A stretch of DNA of 64,000 bases from JAJRTE01 sp964418585 (GTDB lineage Bacteria > Myxococcota_A > UBA796 > JAJRTE01): positions 156,571-220,570 of the forward strand of contig CAYQMG010000072.1 of the NCBI GenBank assembly GCA_964418585.1. Direction: 5' to 3'. The first letter of the stretch is position 1. Every line of letters starts with the position of its first letter. Below the pieces are notes generated by a model. That model had not been told where the DNA came from, made no database searches, and worked only from the letters and a program-made list of their open reading frames with translations. This document shows, piece after piece, positions 24,548 through 33,900 of the stretch. The position numbers and the translations under genes were made by a program.

Positions 24548-24561
24548 AGCCTGGAGAACGC

Positions 24562-25467
24562 ATGGCACGATGGACTTGGATGATGGTACTGGCGGCGGGA
24601 CTTCCCCTGACACTCCACGGCTCAGTGGGACGGCCGGCGCCGGATACACAACCACACCCGGCCTCGAGCCCCATCCCCGGCCCCAACCAGACGCAACCCG
24701 AACATCCTGCACAGACCCGGGTCACCACCCGCGTCGTCAGGGTCATCGACGGCGACACCATCGAGGTGACCGGCGGCGAGCACGTCCGTCTCTCCTTGAT
24801 CAACGCACCCGAGTCCCACGAACGGTTCGGGGACCGGGCCACTCGAGCCCTCAAGCGCATGGTGGAGCACCAGGAAGTAACCCTGGTCTACGGTCCCCGG
24901 GCTCGAGACCACTACGGCCGGCTGATTGCCAGCGTCTACCTGGGTGACATGAATGTCCAACTCGAAATGATCCGGCAGGGCATGGCTTACCTGTTCGTGG
25001 TCGGAACCGACATCCCGGACGGCTACGGCGCCCTGCTCGCCGCACAGCTCAAGGCTCGAGCCGAACGCCGCGGAATCTGGATGGACGCCCGGTACCAGCG
25101 GCCGGTCACGATCACCAGTTTCCATGCCAACGCGCCCGGAAACGACCGAAAGAACCTCCTGCGGGAGTACCTCCGGCTCGTGAACATCTCGGACAAGCCC
25201 ATCAACCTGGCAGGATGGAGCATGACCAACAGCCGAGGGGACCGGGTGGTATTCGGAACGGTGGTCATCCCACCCGGGTACACCTTCAAGGTGGTGAGCG
25301 GAAAGGAATCAGAGGCGGGAGACGGCGGGGACGGGTCCATCGCCGTCTACTGGAACTCGGACCGGGAGGTGTGGCACAACCACGGGGACCGCGCCACCCT
25401 CTACGACGCGCACGGGCACGAAGTGCTTCGGCGGACCTACTCCCCCAAAACGACTCGAGGCTGGTAG
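24562..25467 (+). CDS. Thermonuclease-like (SNase) protein with lamin-tail domain
   Basis: 301 aa exported protein. A signal peptide at about 1-22 is followed by a Pro-rich linker to 50. The staphylococcal-nuclease-like OB fold at about 53-180 contains RVIDGDTIEV, VRLSLINAPES and RDHYGRLIASVYL. By spacing, the SNase residues correspond to D63, R76, N81 and E84, so the calcium ligand Asp40 is replaced by Asn. The C-terminal 115 residues match a lamin-tail domain (LRLVNISDKPINLAGWSM, then DRATLYDAHGHEVLR), often found on secreted nucleases. The ATG at 24562 follows GGAG by seven bases; a GTG at 24544 overlapping the upstream stop is an alternative. Whether it cleaves nucleic acid is uncertain because of N81. 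Confidence 0.87.
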   Translation: MARWTWMMVLAAGLPLTLHGSVGRPAPDTQPHPASSPIPGPNQTQPEHPAQTRVTTRVVRVIDGDTIEVTGGEHVRLSLINAPESHERFGDRATRALKRMVEHQEVTLVYGPRARDHYGRLIASVYLGDMNVQLEMIRQGMAYLFVVGTDIPDGYGALLAAQLKARAERRGIWMDARYQRPVTITSFHANAPGNDRKNLLREYLRLVNISDKPINLAGWSMTNSRGDRVVFGTVVIPPGYTFKVVSGKESEAGDGGDGSIAVYWNSDREVWHNHGDRATLYDAHGHEVLRRTYSPKTTRGW

Positions 25468-25519
25468 CTCCCCGGGTCCGGGGCGCGTCTCCGGCCCGCC
25501 CACGAACCCGGCACTCGAA

Positions 25520-27781
25520 TCAGTCTCCGCGCGGCTCGCCCGATCCACCCGCCCCGGCCCTTCCTTCGCTGCCGCCTCCCCCCTGGTCGCCCGAATCCGG
25601 ACTCGAAGCCCCCCCGGACCCGCCACTGCTCGAGGATTCGCTCCCGGTGCTGCTGGAGGACGGGCTCATGCCTCCGGATGTTGCACTCTCACCCGCCGCT
25701 TGCCCCTCGGCGCCCCCCTCCGGAGCGGTCGTGGTATTGGACTTCGGGTTGCGCCGCTTCCTGCGGCCCCGTCGACGCCGCTTGCGGCCACTCGAGGGCT
25801 TTGGTGCCCCGGTTCCCTCCTGAGAGGCCGGTTCGTTCGGCTCGATCCAGGCCTCCAGGTCGATGTCATTCGCCGCAGCAAAGGCCGCCAGCGGATCCAG
25901 CACGTCAGTGGGCGGCGCAGACCCGGCACCGGAAGCCTCGGCTGGGGCACGCCGGCCCGCCGAAGCCGTTTCCCGACGACCACTGCCCGAGCGACCCCGA
26001 GACTCCTCTCGCCCCCCCCCGGACCCGCCCCGACTCGAACGACGGCCTCCCCTGGACTCCCGTCGCTCCGGCTTCTGCTCGTCCCGGCCCCGGCCGTCCC
26101 GCCGCTTGGGCCGCTTCCGGGACCGCCCGCTGCTCGAGGCCGGACCGCGTGATCGCTCCTCGCCCTCGCTCCGCCTCCGCTCCTGTGTCTCATTGCTCAT
26201 CCCGGCCCTCTCCCGGGAGAAGAAACTGCGGAGGGCCGTTGCAAGCAGGCGATCCCGTTCGTCCTCGGGCAGGGACCGCAACATGTGCCGCACCATGGGG
26301 AGGTAAGTCTCGAATGCAAGACGGTCTGCTGCCTCCCGGAGCAGACCCAGGTGCTTTTCGGTCCAGAGCGCGGTGGCCTCGTCCGCGCTCGGCAATGTGC
26401 GACGCTCGAACGGGATGTGGTATCGCCGCTCCAGAGCCAATTCGGCCGACAGGTCCCGCCCGCTCACCAGGGTGATCGCGGTCCCCAGCTTTCCAATGCG
26501 CCCGGTCCGGCCGACCCGATGCAGGTACAGGTCCGGATCGTCTGGCAACGAGTAGTTGATGACATGGGTGAGATCCGAAATGTCAATGCCTCGCGCCGCG
26601 ATGTCGGTGGCCACCAGGAACGAGAGTTCCCCGCGCTTGATGCGGTTCATGACTCGAGTCCGCTCTGCCTGGGACAGGTCAGAGTTGATGAACTCGGCGT
26701 CGAATCCCTGGCGTTGCAGGTAGGCGGCCAGAAAGGCGCAGTCGTCCCGCGTGTTGCAGAAAATGATCGCCGACTCCGGGTCCTCCTGGTAGAGCACATA
26801 CAGGAGGCTTCTCGCCTTGGGATAGGCTTCCGAGCACTCGTAGAGCACGTTGCGAATCCCATCCACGGTGCGGGCGTCCGTGGAGAGGAAGATTTCGTGC
26901 GGGTCCCGCATGAACTGGCTGATGATCCCGGCCACCGACGAACCCACGGTCGCAGACAACAACAACGTCTGGTGGTCGACCGGGACATGACGGAGGATCG
27001 AGGTCACCTCCTCCAGGAAACCCATCGAAAGCATCTCATCCGCCTCATCCAGAACCACCACGGCCGTGTTCGACAGGTCCAGGTTGCCACGCCGAATGTG
27101 GTCGAGCGTCCGTCCCGGCGTGCCCACCACCACCTCGGCGCCGCTCCTCAACTTTTCCGCCTGCTGGCCCAGTCCGACCCCCCCGTAGATGGGCACGATG
27201 GTCAACTTGCGGAAACGGGCGATGGCCGCCCCTTCCTCCGCCACCTGAATGGCAAGTTCTCGAGTAGGAACCAGGACCAGAGCCCGGGTCCGCGCCTCCC
27301 CGGCCGGAATCCGGGCCAACACCGGAAGCATGAACGCCGCCGTCTTGCCTGTTCCGGTCTTGGACCGAACGATCAGATCCTGATTCTCCATCGCCCGCTG
27401 GTAGATGGCCGCCTGCACCGCAGTCGGCCGGGCATACCCCAACGCCGCAACGCCCTCCAGAAGGTCAGACGGAACACCAAGCTCCTCGAACGTCTCATTC
27501 GCCGCAAGCCCCTCGGGAACCTCCACCCTCGAGGACTCCGGAGGACGCTCCGTCCCTTCCGCCGCCTCAGCAGGTCCGTCCGCAGCGCTCAACGCCTCTT
27601 CCCCGGACACAACCTCCAGCACCTCTGCCTGGCGCTCATCGTCCGTGGAAACGTCGACCCGCGCACCTCCGGTGCCGACCTGCGCTTCCGTCCCACTCTT
27701 TCCCTCTTCTGTTTCAATCTGCTTGTTCATGTCTTGCTTCGTCTCACTTTGCGTGGAATCATGCATAGTTGTCCGCAGCAC
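25520..27781 (-). CDS. DEAD-box RNA helicase with long disordered tail
   Basis: ATP-dependent RNA helicase of about 753 aa. All motifs are present: SKTGTGKT (I), PTRELAIQV (Ia), TPGRTLDH (Ib), VLDEADEM (II), LLLSATV (III), AIIFCNT (IV), DIAARGIDI (V) and HRVGRTGRIGK (VI). An acidic 90-residue N-terminal extension precedes the Q motif. The C-terminal about 250 residues are Arg/Gly/Ser/Glu-rich and disordered, as in DeaD/CsdA or RhlE-like helicases that act in ribosome assembly, cold adaptation or condensates. GTG at 27781 sits directly behind AGGAGGTGAT, the strongest Shine-Dalgarno in the window; ATG at 27766 is an alternative. It is divergently arranged with rpoN. Confidence 0.93.
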   Translation of the reverse strand: MLRTTMHDSTQSETKQDMNKQIETEEGKSGTEAQVGTGGARVDVSTDDERQAEVLEVVSGEEALSAADGPAEAAEGTERPPESSRVEVPEGLAANETFEELGVPSDLLEGVAALGYARPTAVQAAIYQRAMENQDLIVRSKTGTGKTAAFMLPVLARIPAGEARTRALVLVPTRELAIQVAEEGAAIARFRKLTIVPIYGGVGLGQQAEKLRSGAEVVVGTPGRTLDHIRRGNLDLSNTAVVVLDEADEMLSMGFLEEVTSILRHVPVDHQTLLLSATVGSSVAGIISQFMRDPHEIFLSTDARTVDGIRNVLYECSEAYPKARSLLYVLYQEDPESAIIFCNTRDDCAFLAAYLQRQGFDAEFINSDLSQAERTRVMNRIKRGELSFLVATDIAARGIDISDLTHVINYSLPDDPDLYLHRVGRTGRIGKLGTAITLVSGRDLSAELALERRYHIPFERRTLPSADEATALWTEKHLGLLREAADRLAFETYLPMVRHMLRSLPEDERDRLLATALRSFFSRERAGMSNETQERRRSEGEERSRGPASSSGRSRKRPKRRDGRGRDEQKPERRESRGGRRSSRGGSGGGREESRGRSGSGRRETASAGRRAPAEASGAGSAPPTDVLDPLAAFAAANDIDLEAWIEPNEPASQEGTGAPKPSSGRKRRRRGRRKRRNPKSNTTTAPEGGAEGQAAGESATSGGMSPSSSSTGSESSSSGGSGGASSPDSGDQGGGGSEGRAGAGGSGEPRGD

Positions 27782-27921
27782 ATCACCTCCTGGACGGCGC
27801 GGCACGCTCTTCTCGATCCCTTTTCTCGTTCAGCTTTCCCGTGCTAGCTATGCCCGATTTCGAATCCATGTCAAGTATGTTTCCGCTTGACATCCCCCAT
27901 TCTCTGCTTCGTAATGAGAGA

Positions 27922-27937
27922 TTGGTATGGCAATTGC
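27922..27937 (+). promoter_or_regulatory. Candidate sigma-54 (-24/-12) promoter of rpoN
   Basis: TTGG-TATGGCAATT-GC: GG and GC dinucleotides separated by exactly 10 bases, with TGG and TTGC matching the sigma-54 consensus and CAC replaced by TAT. Transcription would begin near 27949, leaving a 30-base leader containing the GAGGAAGAGG Shine-Dalgarno. TTGACA at 27887-27892 with TAATGA 19 bases away is a weaker sigma-70 alternative. Confidence 0.45.
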
Positions 27938-27978
27938 GAGAGAGCCGCCCGCCTTGGAGTGAGGAAGAGGAACACGCC

Positions 27979-29463
27979 ATGAAACCAGGTCTCGGGCTCA
28001 CTGTCAGTCTAGGACTCAAGCAAGAACTAAGACTACAACCGGTCCAGATCCTCCGGAACGAGCTGCTCGTGCTCCCGATTCAGGATCTGGAGGCACGAAT
28101 TCAGGCCGAACTCGACGAAAACATCTGTCTGGAGGCGGAAGAACAGCAAGAACCGGCCCTGTTGTTGAAGACCCCGGAGCCTTCGGAGCAAATGACGCCG
28201 CCTGGCGGAGACGAGGATCCCGAAGCCGCGCGTGCGGAGAAGTTGACCGATCCGGGTCAGTTGAGCGAATTGCTGAACTATTTGAAGAGCAGCCGCTCGA
28301 CGGTGGCGCGCTCTGGGGGGGACACGCCGGAGCCCTATGACCTGGAAGCGCGCGTATCGTTGCCAAAGTCGTGGCGGCAGGATCTTCAGGAAGCGGTACG
28401 TCTCGAGCGCCTGTCCGAGGAGGAGGAGGCGATTGCCGAGTATATTGTGGGGAGCCTGGACGAGCGAGGCTATTTCACAGAGTCGCTGGAGGAAGTCGCG
28501 TCGGAGTTCGGGTGCGCTCCTTCCCTTGTGGAGCAGGTGTTGACGGTGGTTCAGAAGGTTGCGCCAGCCGGGATTGGCGCGCGGGACCTTCGAGAAAGCC
28601 TGCTCCTGCGTTGCCGTGCGGATCCCGATCATTGCCGGGAGGTGGAACGCATGATCGAGGAAGGATTCGACGATCTGCTTCATGTCCGATTCGAGCGTTT
28701 GCAACGCAAACTCGGCTGGTCGCGGGAGCAACTGGCCGAAACGTTGGGCCTTCTCCGGAACCTGATGCGGAACAGTGATCTGTTGGAAGAAGGGGAGCCA
28801 CCGAGCGAAGTGATCCCGGACGCCACGGTGTACAAGACTGACGAAGGGTGGAAGGTGTCGCTTCGGGACGAACGGGTTCCTCGACTCCGCTTGACCGCCT
28901 ATGCAAGCAACCTTACCAAGGAGGCGAACAGTCTCAGCCCGGACGCGAAGGAGTACCTCCAGCGTGCGTTCAACCGGGCGAAATGGATCATGCAGGCGCT
29001 CGATCAGAGGCGACAGACGCTCAGGCGGATTGTGGAGGCGGTGGTGGAACGGCAGAAGCAGTGGTTGGAGGACCCCGCAACGCCGATGGTGCCCCTCCGC
29101 CAGGAAGACGTGGCCGAGCAACTCAACCTGCATCCGGCCACGATTTCCCGTGCAGTGCAGGACAAGTATGTGGAGACGCCCCACGGGGTCTTTCCCCTCA
29201 AGTCCTTTTTCCCTCGCGGTGTCCCCTCTCATTCGGGTGGACAACAGGCTCGAGAAGCGGTGCAGGAGCGTCTGAAGGCGCTGATCGAGAACGAGGATCC
29301 CGACCGCCCCTACTCGGACGACGCGCTGGTGGAACTCCTCGCCGAGGCAAACATCAACATCTCGCGCAGAACCGTGTGCAAGTACCGGGACGAACTCGGA
29401 ATCGCCCCGGCCTCGAGGCGGAAGGGGCTGTACAAGCTGTTCAAGCCCCAGGCAGGTCGCTGA
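27979..29463 (+). CDS. rpoN: RNA polymerase sigma-54 factor
   Basis: 494 aa sigma-54, which directs RNA polymerase to -24/-12 promoters and needs an AAA+ activator such as the one encoded at 3096-4472. Region I is Leu/Gln-rich (LGLKQELRLQPVQILRNELL). The acidic region II, the core-binding domain and the HTH (RQEDVAEQLNLHPATISRAVQDKYV) follow. The RpoN box is SRRTVCKYRDELGI, close to ARRTVAKYRE. The ATG at 27979 was chosen because it starts the conserved region I and is preceded by GAGGAAGAGG; the longer frame adds about 70 unrelated residues. Length is normal. Confidence 0.96.
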   Translation: MKPGLGLTVSLGLKQELRLQPVQILRNELLVLPIQDLEARIQAELDENICLEAEEQQEPALLLKTPEPSEQMTPPGGDEDPEAARAEKLTDPGQLSELLNYLKSSRSTVARSGGDTPEPYDLEARVSLPKSWRQDLQEAVRLERLSEEEEAIAEYIVGSLDERGYFTESLEEVASEFGCAPSLVEQVLTVVQKVAPAGIGARDLRESLLLRCRADPDHCREVERMIEEGFDDLLHVRFERLQRKLGWSREQLAETLGLLRNLMRNSDLLEEGEPPSEVIPDATVYKTDEGWKVSLRDERVPRLRLTAYASNLTKEANSLSPDAKEYLQRAFNRAKWIMQALDQRRQTLRRIVEAVVERQKQWLEDPATPMVPLRQEDVAEQLNLHPATISRAVQDKYVETPHGVFPLKSFFPRGVPSHSGGQQAREAVQERLKALIENEDPDRPYSDDALVELLAEANINISRRTVCKYRDELGIAPASRRKGLYKLFKPQAGR

Positions 29464-29497
29464 CCCATCATCATGCGACACGGCCACGGAGTAACCC

Positions 29498-30997
29498 ATG
29501 GACCCCAGGGCATGTCCCAGGTGTGGCCTCCCCCCTCGACCTCGAGCCTCCTTCTGCACAGGATGTGGTAGCGCCCTCGAGTCCCACATCGAGATCGAGC
29601 CGATTTCCACCCCAGCTCACGGAACTCCTTGCCCCCTCTGCGGACAGGCCGGCCTGCCCTCTGCACGCTACTGCACGAACTGCGGCACACTCCTCATCCC
29701 CGGCCCCCGCGCCGGAACCTCCGACTCGTCCCACGAAGAACGCCGAACCGTCACCGTGCTCCACGCAGACCTCTGCGGCTTCACACGTATCGCGGAACGA
29801 CTCTCTCCGGATGGGATCAAGCGCGTGCTCGAGCCCTTTTTCGACCGGATGACCCGGGAGGTCACCCGGCTCGGAGGCCATGTGAACGCCTACATCGGCG
29901 ACGCGATCCTGGCCGTATTCGGGGCGCCGATCCCCCACCGCGACGACCCCATCCGGGCCGTTCGCGCCGCGCTCGCCATGCTGGTCGCCGCCCGGCGGTT
30001 CTCCCACCCGGAACTCGAGGCCCTCCAGGCCAGCTTTCGACTCCGGATCGGCATCGACACCGGCCCGGTGATCGTGGACCGAAACGGAGACGGACACCGG
30101 ATCACCCTGGCCGGACTGCCCATCATCCACGCCATGGAACTCGAGGTTGCCGCTTCCGCCGACACCATCCTGGTGAGTGGGGCCACGCGCGCGTGCCTCG
30201 GCGACCATCGCACCCTCGAACCCATCGTCCTCCCGAACGGTCTGACAGCCTACCGGGTGGCTGACGACACCTTCGCGCCATCGCTCCGGGACTCCTTGCC
30301 CGCCCCCCCGGGTCCTCTCCCGTCCGGGAACCGACCCCGGATTGAGGTCATCGAACCGTTGCCGACCCAGCCGACATCACCACGCCCCCATCCCCGGCAA
30401 CCCAGGCCCGGGCCGGAAACACGGGCTCGAGTCCATGCGCTCCTGTCCAGACTCAACCTGGAGCAGAAGCGGCTGGTCAGGCTGGCATCGGTGGCGGGCG
30501 TCCATTTCTGGGTAGACCTGCTCGAGCGCCTGGGAGCGCCGGCTCATCCGCAAGTGCTGGCGGAACTCGAAGCTCGAGGCGTGGTCCGGCGGGTGGTCGA
30601 ATCCACGGTGGGGGACAGCGTGGAGTATCGATTCGCGGATGCAGCGGTGCAGCAGGTGGCATACCATGATCAACCGGACCGGGTCAGGCGATTCTGTCAT
30701 CGGGTGGTGGCTGGATGGCTCCGGGAGTGCGGGGGAGGCCATCCGGCCCTGGTGGGACTCATCGCCAGCCACACGGCCCTGGGCGGAGACCTGGAAAACG
30801 CGGTGGACTTCCTTCTGGAGACCGTGGCATGCAACGTCGGGCTCGAGGCCGACCCGGCGAACCAGGTGGTCCACCTGACGCAGGCCATGCAGTTGCTCGA
30901 GGCTCACCCGCAAGACACGGCGGCCTGGTCGTCTCGCATGGCGCGCTGCAAGAAAGGTCTGGAAGACCTCGGCGCCGGCAAGGATGGTGCCCCATGA
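29498..30997 (+). CDS. Zinc-ribbon / class III cyclase-domain protein, C1-like (499 aa)
   Basis: Two zinc ribbons (C6/C9..C20/C23 and C45/C48..C59/C62) precede a class III nucleotide cyclase domain (about 82-235). Both metal-binding aspartates are present: D91 in LHADLCGFT and D135 in AYIGDAILAVFG. The usual transition-state Asn and Arg are replaced (I210 and E214 in LAGLPIIHAMELE), and the substrate Lys is Ala131. Alone it should be inactive. After a Pro-rich linker, residues about 300-480 resemble the winged-helix/helical module that follows the ATPase in the next protein, but no NTPase core is present. GGAG lies six bases before the ATG. It overlaps the next gene by ATGA, so the two are co-translated. 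Confidence 0.88.
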   Translation: MDPRACPRCGLPPRPRASFCTGCGSALESHIEIEPISTPAHGTPCPLCGQAGLPSARYCTNCGTLLIPGPRAGTSDSSHEERRTVTVLHADLCGFTRIAERLSPDGIKRVLEPFFDRMTREVTRLGGHVNAYIGDAILAVFGAPIPHRDDPIRAVRAALAMLVAARRFSHPELEALQASFRLRIGIDTGPVIVDRNGDGHRITLAGLPIIHAMELEVAASADTILVSGATRACLGDHRTLEPIVLPNGLTAYRVADDTFAPSLRDSLPAPPGPLPSGNRPRIEVIEPLPTQPTSPRPHPRQPRPGPETRARVHALLSRLNLEQKRLVRLASVAGVHFWVDLLERLGAPAHPQVLAELEARGVVRRVVESTVGDSVEYRFADAAVQQVAYHDQPDRVRRFCHRVVAGWLRECGGGHPALVGLIASHTALGGDLENAVDFLLETVACNVGLEADPANQVVHLTQAMQLLEAHPQDTAAWSSRMARCKKGLEDLGAGKDGAP

Positions 30998-33900
30998 CTG
31001 CGCTGTCGGACGTCTGCTGCCGTTGCGACCAGCCGGTGCACTCCGGAGACAGGTACTGTGCCACGTGTGGGGCCAAGGTGGGACCGGGTGCCCCGCGTTG
31101 CCACGTGTGCGGCCGTCTGGTCGCCGAGGAGAGCCGATTCTGTGGCGCGTGTGGTGCGCCGCGGCCGGGGGTCCGGTCCTTTTCTCTGCCGCTTCATCCC
31201 CAGGAGCAGGTGCGGCAGGCCACTGTGCTGTTCGCCTTTCTGACCGGCCTCCCGGCCCTGGCCGCTCACCTGGATATCGCCGAGTTCAAACACGTGGTCG
31301 ACCACTGCTTCGATACCGTATCCCAGCCGATCCTGAGCGAAGGAGGCACAATCGACAAGTTCATGGCCGACGCCCTGCTCGCCCTGTTCGGCGTCCCGGT
31401 GGCCTCCGAGGACGACCCGGTCCGTGCGGTCCGAGCAGCGCTGGCCATGTTGCAAGCGATCGAGCGGCTCAACCAGGATCTGTACGATCGGACCGGGTAC
31501 CGTGTGGGAATCAAGGTGGGGATCAACACCGGGAAGGTCCTTGTGGGCTACGTGAGCCGTGGGACGCCGGATCCCACCGTGGTGGGAGACGTGGTGAACA
31601 CGGCGAGTCGACTGCAACAGGCCGCCCCCGTGGGGGGTATCCTGGTCGGCGAGGCGACGCAGCGGCACCTGGGGGACCTGTTCGACATGCAACCGCAGTC
31701 GCCCCTGACTGTGAAGGGAAAACGGTCACCGGTGACCGCCTACCGGGTGTTTCCGCCCGGCGCCCTGCCGCCCCCGGTCGCCTGGCGTGCCTCCCGGCTC
31801 CGGTTCGTGGGCCGGGAACTCGAGTTCAACCGCCTGGCCGCCTGCTGGCGCAATGTGGCGCGGCCCGGACGCCACGCCGCAAGCATACGGGACCGGGCCG
31901 GGGAATGGGTGACGGTGTGGGGGGAGGCCGGCATAGGGAAGGAACGGCTCGTTCAGGAGTTCCTGAGCTACGTGATCTCGGACCCCTGCCGACCGCGGAT
32001 CATCTCCGTGCGTGGCTCTTCCTGGGGAGGCGAACGACGGCGATTCGAAATCCTTCGTGGCGTGATCCGGGGTCTGGGCGGGGTCCACCCGCACCAGGAC
32101 ATCACGCACGAGATCGCCAACATCCACGCCCTGGCCGCCCGGGTGGCAGGCAACGACCCCGATACCGGGCAGTCTGTTTCCACCGGCCATGTCGCCCGGA
32201 GCCTCATGCACCTGGCCTGCCTGTCCACCGAGACCAGCGCCCCCCCAACCCCTGGAACCACCCGCCCGGTCTCCCTGCGACACCAGGGGATCGCGTTCCT
32301 CGTGTCCCTGTGCCGCATCATTTCCGAGGAACGCCCCCTCGTCCTCGTGGCCACCAACGTTCAGTGGGCCGAAGACGCTGCACTCGATTTTTTCGAATCC
32401 CTGGGCCAGGACCTCCCCGGCCGCCTGCTCCTCGTCACCTCGGCCCGAAACGAACTCAAAACACGTCGGCCCGACTGGGGAGCCGACGCCGTTCGCCACC
32501 GGCAACTCGTACTCAAGCCCCTCTCGCTCAAGGAAACCCGGGCCCTGGTCCAGGAAGCCGTCGGCGAGGCGGTCGTGGTGTCTGGACCGGCGGTGCGCAG
32601 TCTCCACCAGTTCACCGGCGGCAACCCGTTCTTCCTCACCGAGGTCGTCCGCAGTTACCAGGAACGGGGGGAGCCCTTTCCAGACACCGAGTGGGAGGTG
32701 CCGGACTCGGTCGAAGGAGTGTTGCAAAGCCGCCTCGACCGCCTGTCGTTCGAGGAAGGCCTGACCTTGCGGGCAGCAGCGGTCATGGGACCGGTGTTCT
32801 GGGCAGGTGCGGTGGAGGCTCTCCTGGAATCGGATCCGACCTCGGTGTTGTCCGACCTGACGCGAAGGGGATTGATTCACAAACGGACTTCCTCGAGCAT
32901 TCCGGGGGAGACCGAATACGCCTTCGACCACGCCCTCCTGGTCAAGGTGGCTCGAGGCAATCTGCTGGACGTGGTCCGCCAGCGGTACCACCGCGCAGCA
33001 GCCGAATGGTTGGTCGATCGAGGGCTTTCCGACGGGGCACTCGACGAGGACATCGCCCGGCACTGGTTGGCAGGAGGCCGACTGCACGAGGCGGCGCTGT
33101 TCTTCGCCCGGGCCGGAGGAGCTGCCTTTGTGCGCCACGAGTGCGAGGAAGCGGAGCGGCTCTACAGTGAGGCCCTGGAAGTGCTGACCGACGCGCCGGG
33201 TGGGAGGGCGCTGGGGTTCGAGGCCCGTATCCTCGCGAGACGTGGCGAAAGCCGCCGGCTGCTCGGCGACCATGCCAACGCCGCTGTGGACCTGGAAAAA
33301 GCAGCTCGAGCCTGGGAGGAACTGCAATCCCCGGTGGATGCCGGCACCTCCTGGTACGGCGCCGCACTCGCACACCTGGCTCGAGACGACGCCGACGCCG
33401 CATACCGAGCCATGGAGGCAGGCCGCCGCGCCCTCCACGGAACGTCTCCCCCGGAAGTGGAAGCGCTGGGCGCCCACCTGGACGGCGAATGGTCCATGCG
33501 CACCGGCCGACTCGACCAGGCCGCCGGGTCCCTTTCCCGAGCACTCTTCCTGAGACGCAAGTCCGGAGACGTCCGGGGCGCCGCTCATACGCTCCAGACC
33601 CTGGGCCGACTCCATCTCCAGCGCGGAGAAGCTGAAAAAGCCCGCTCCGAACTCCTGGAAGTGGTCGACATGCTGCGCCGCCTCGGCGACCTCCACGGAC
33701 TCGGCCACGCGCTCCTCTACCTCGGGCAAGCGGCCGAAGCGGCCGGACGGTTCTCCGAGGCCCTGGCACACTACCACCGCGGGGTACAGCTCCGCAGGAA
33801 ACCCGGCATCGCTGCCGACGCCGCACCCGGCCTCCTGCTCCTCGGCGCCGGATACCTCCGCTGCGGCTACCTGGGAAAAGCCTGGCACACTCTCGAACAA

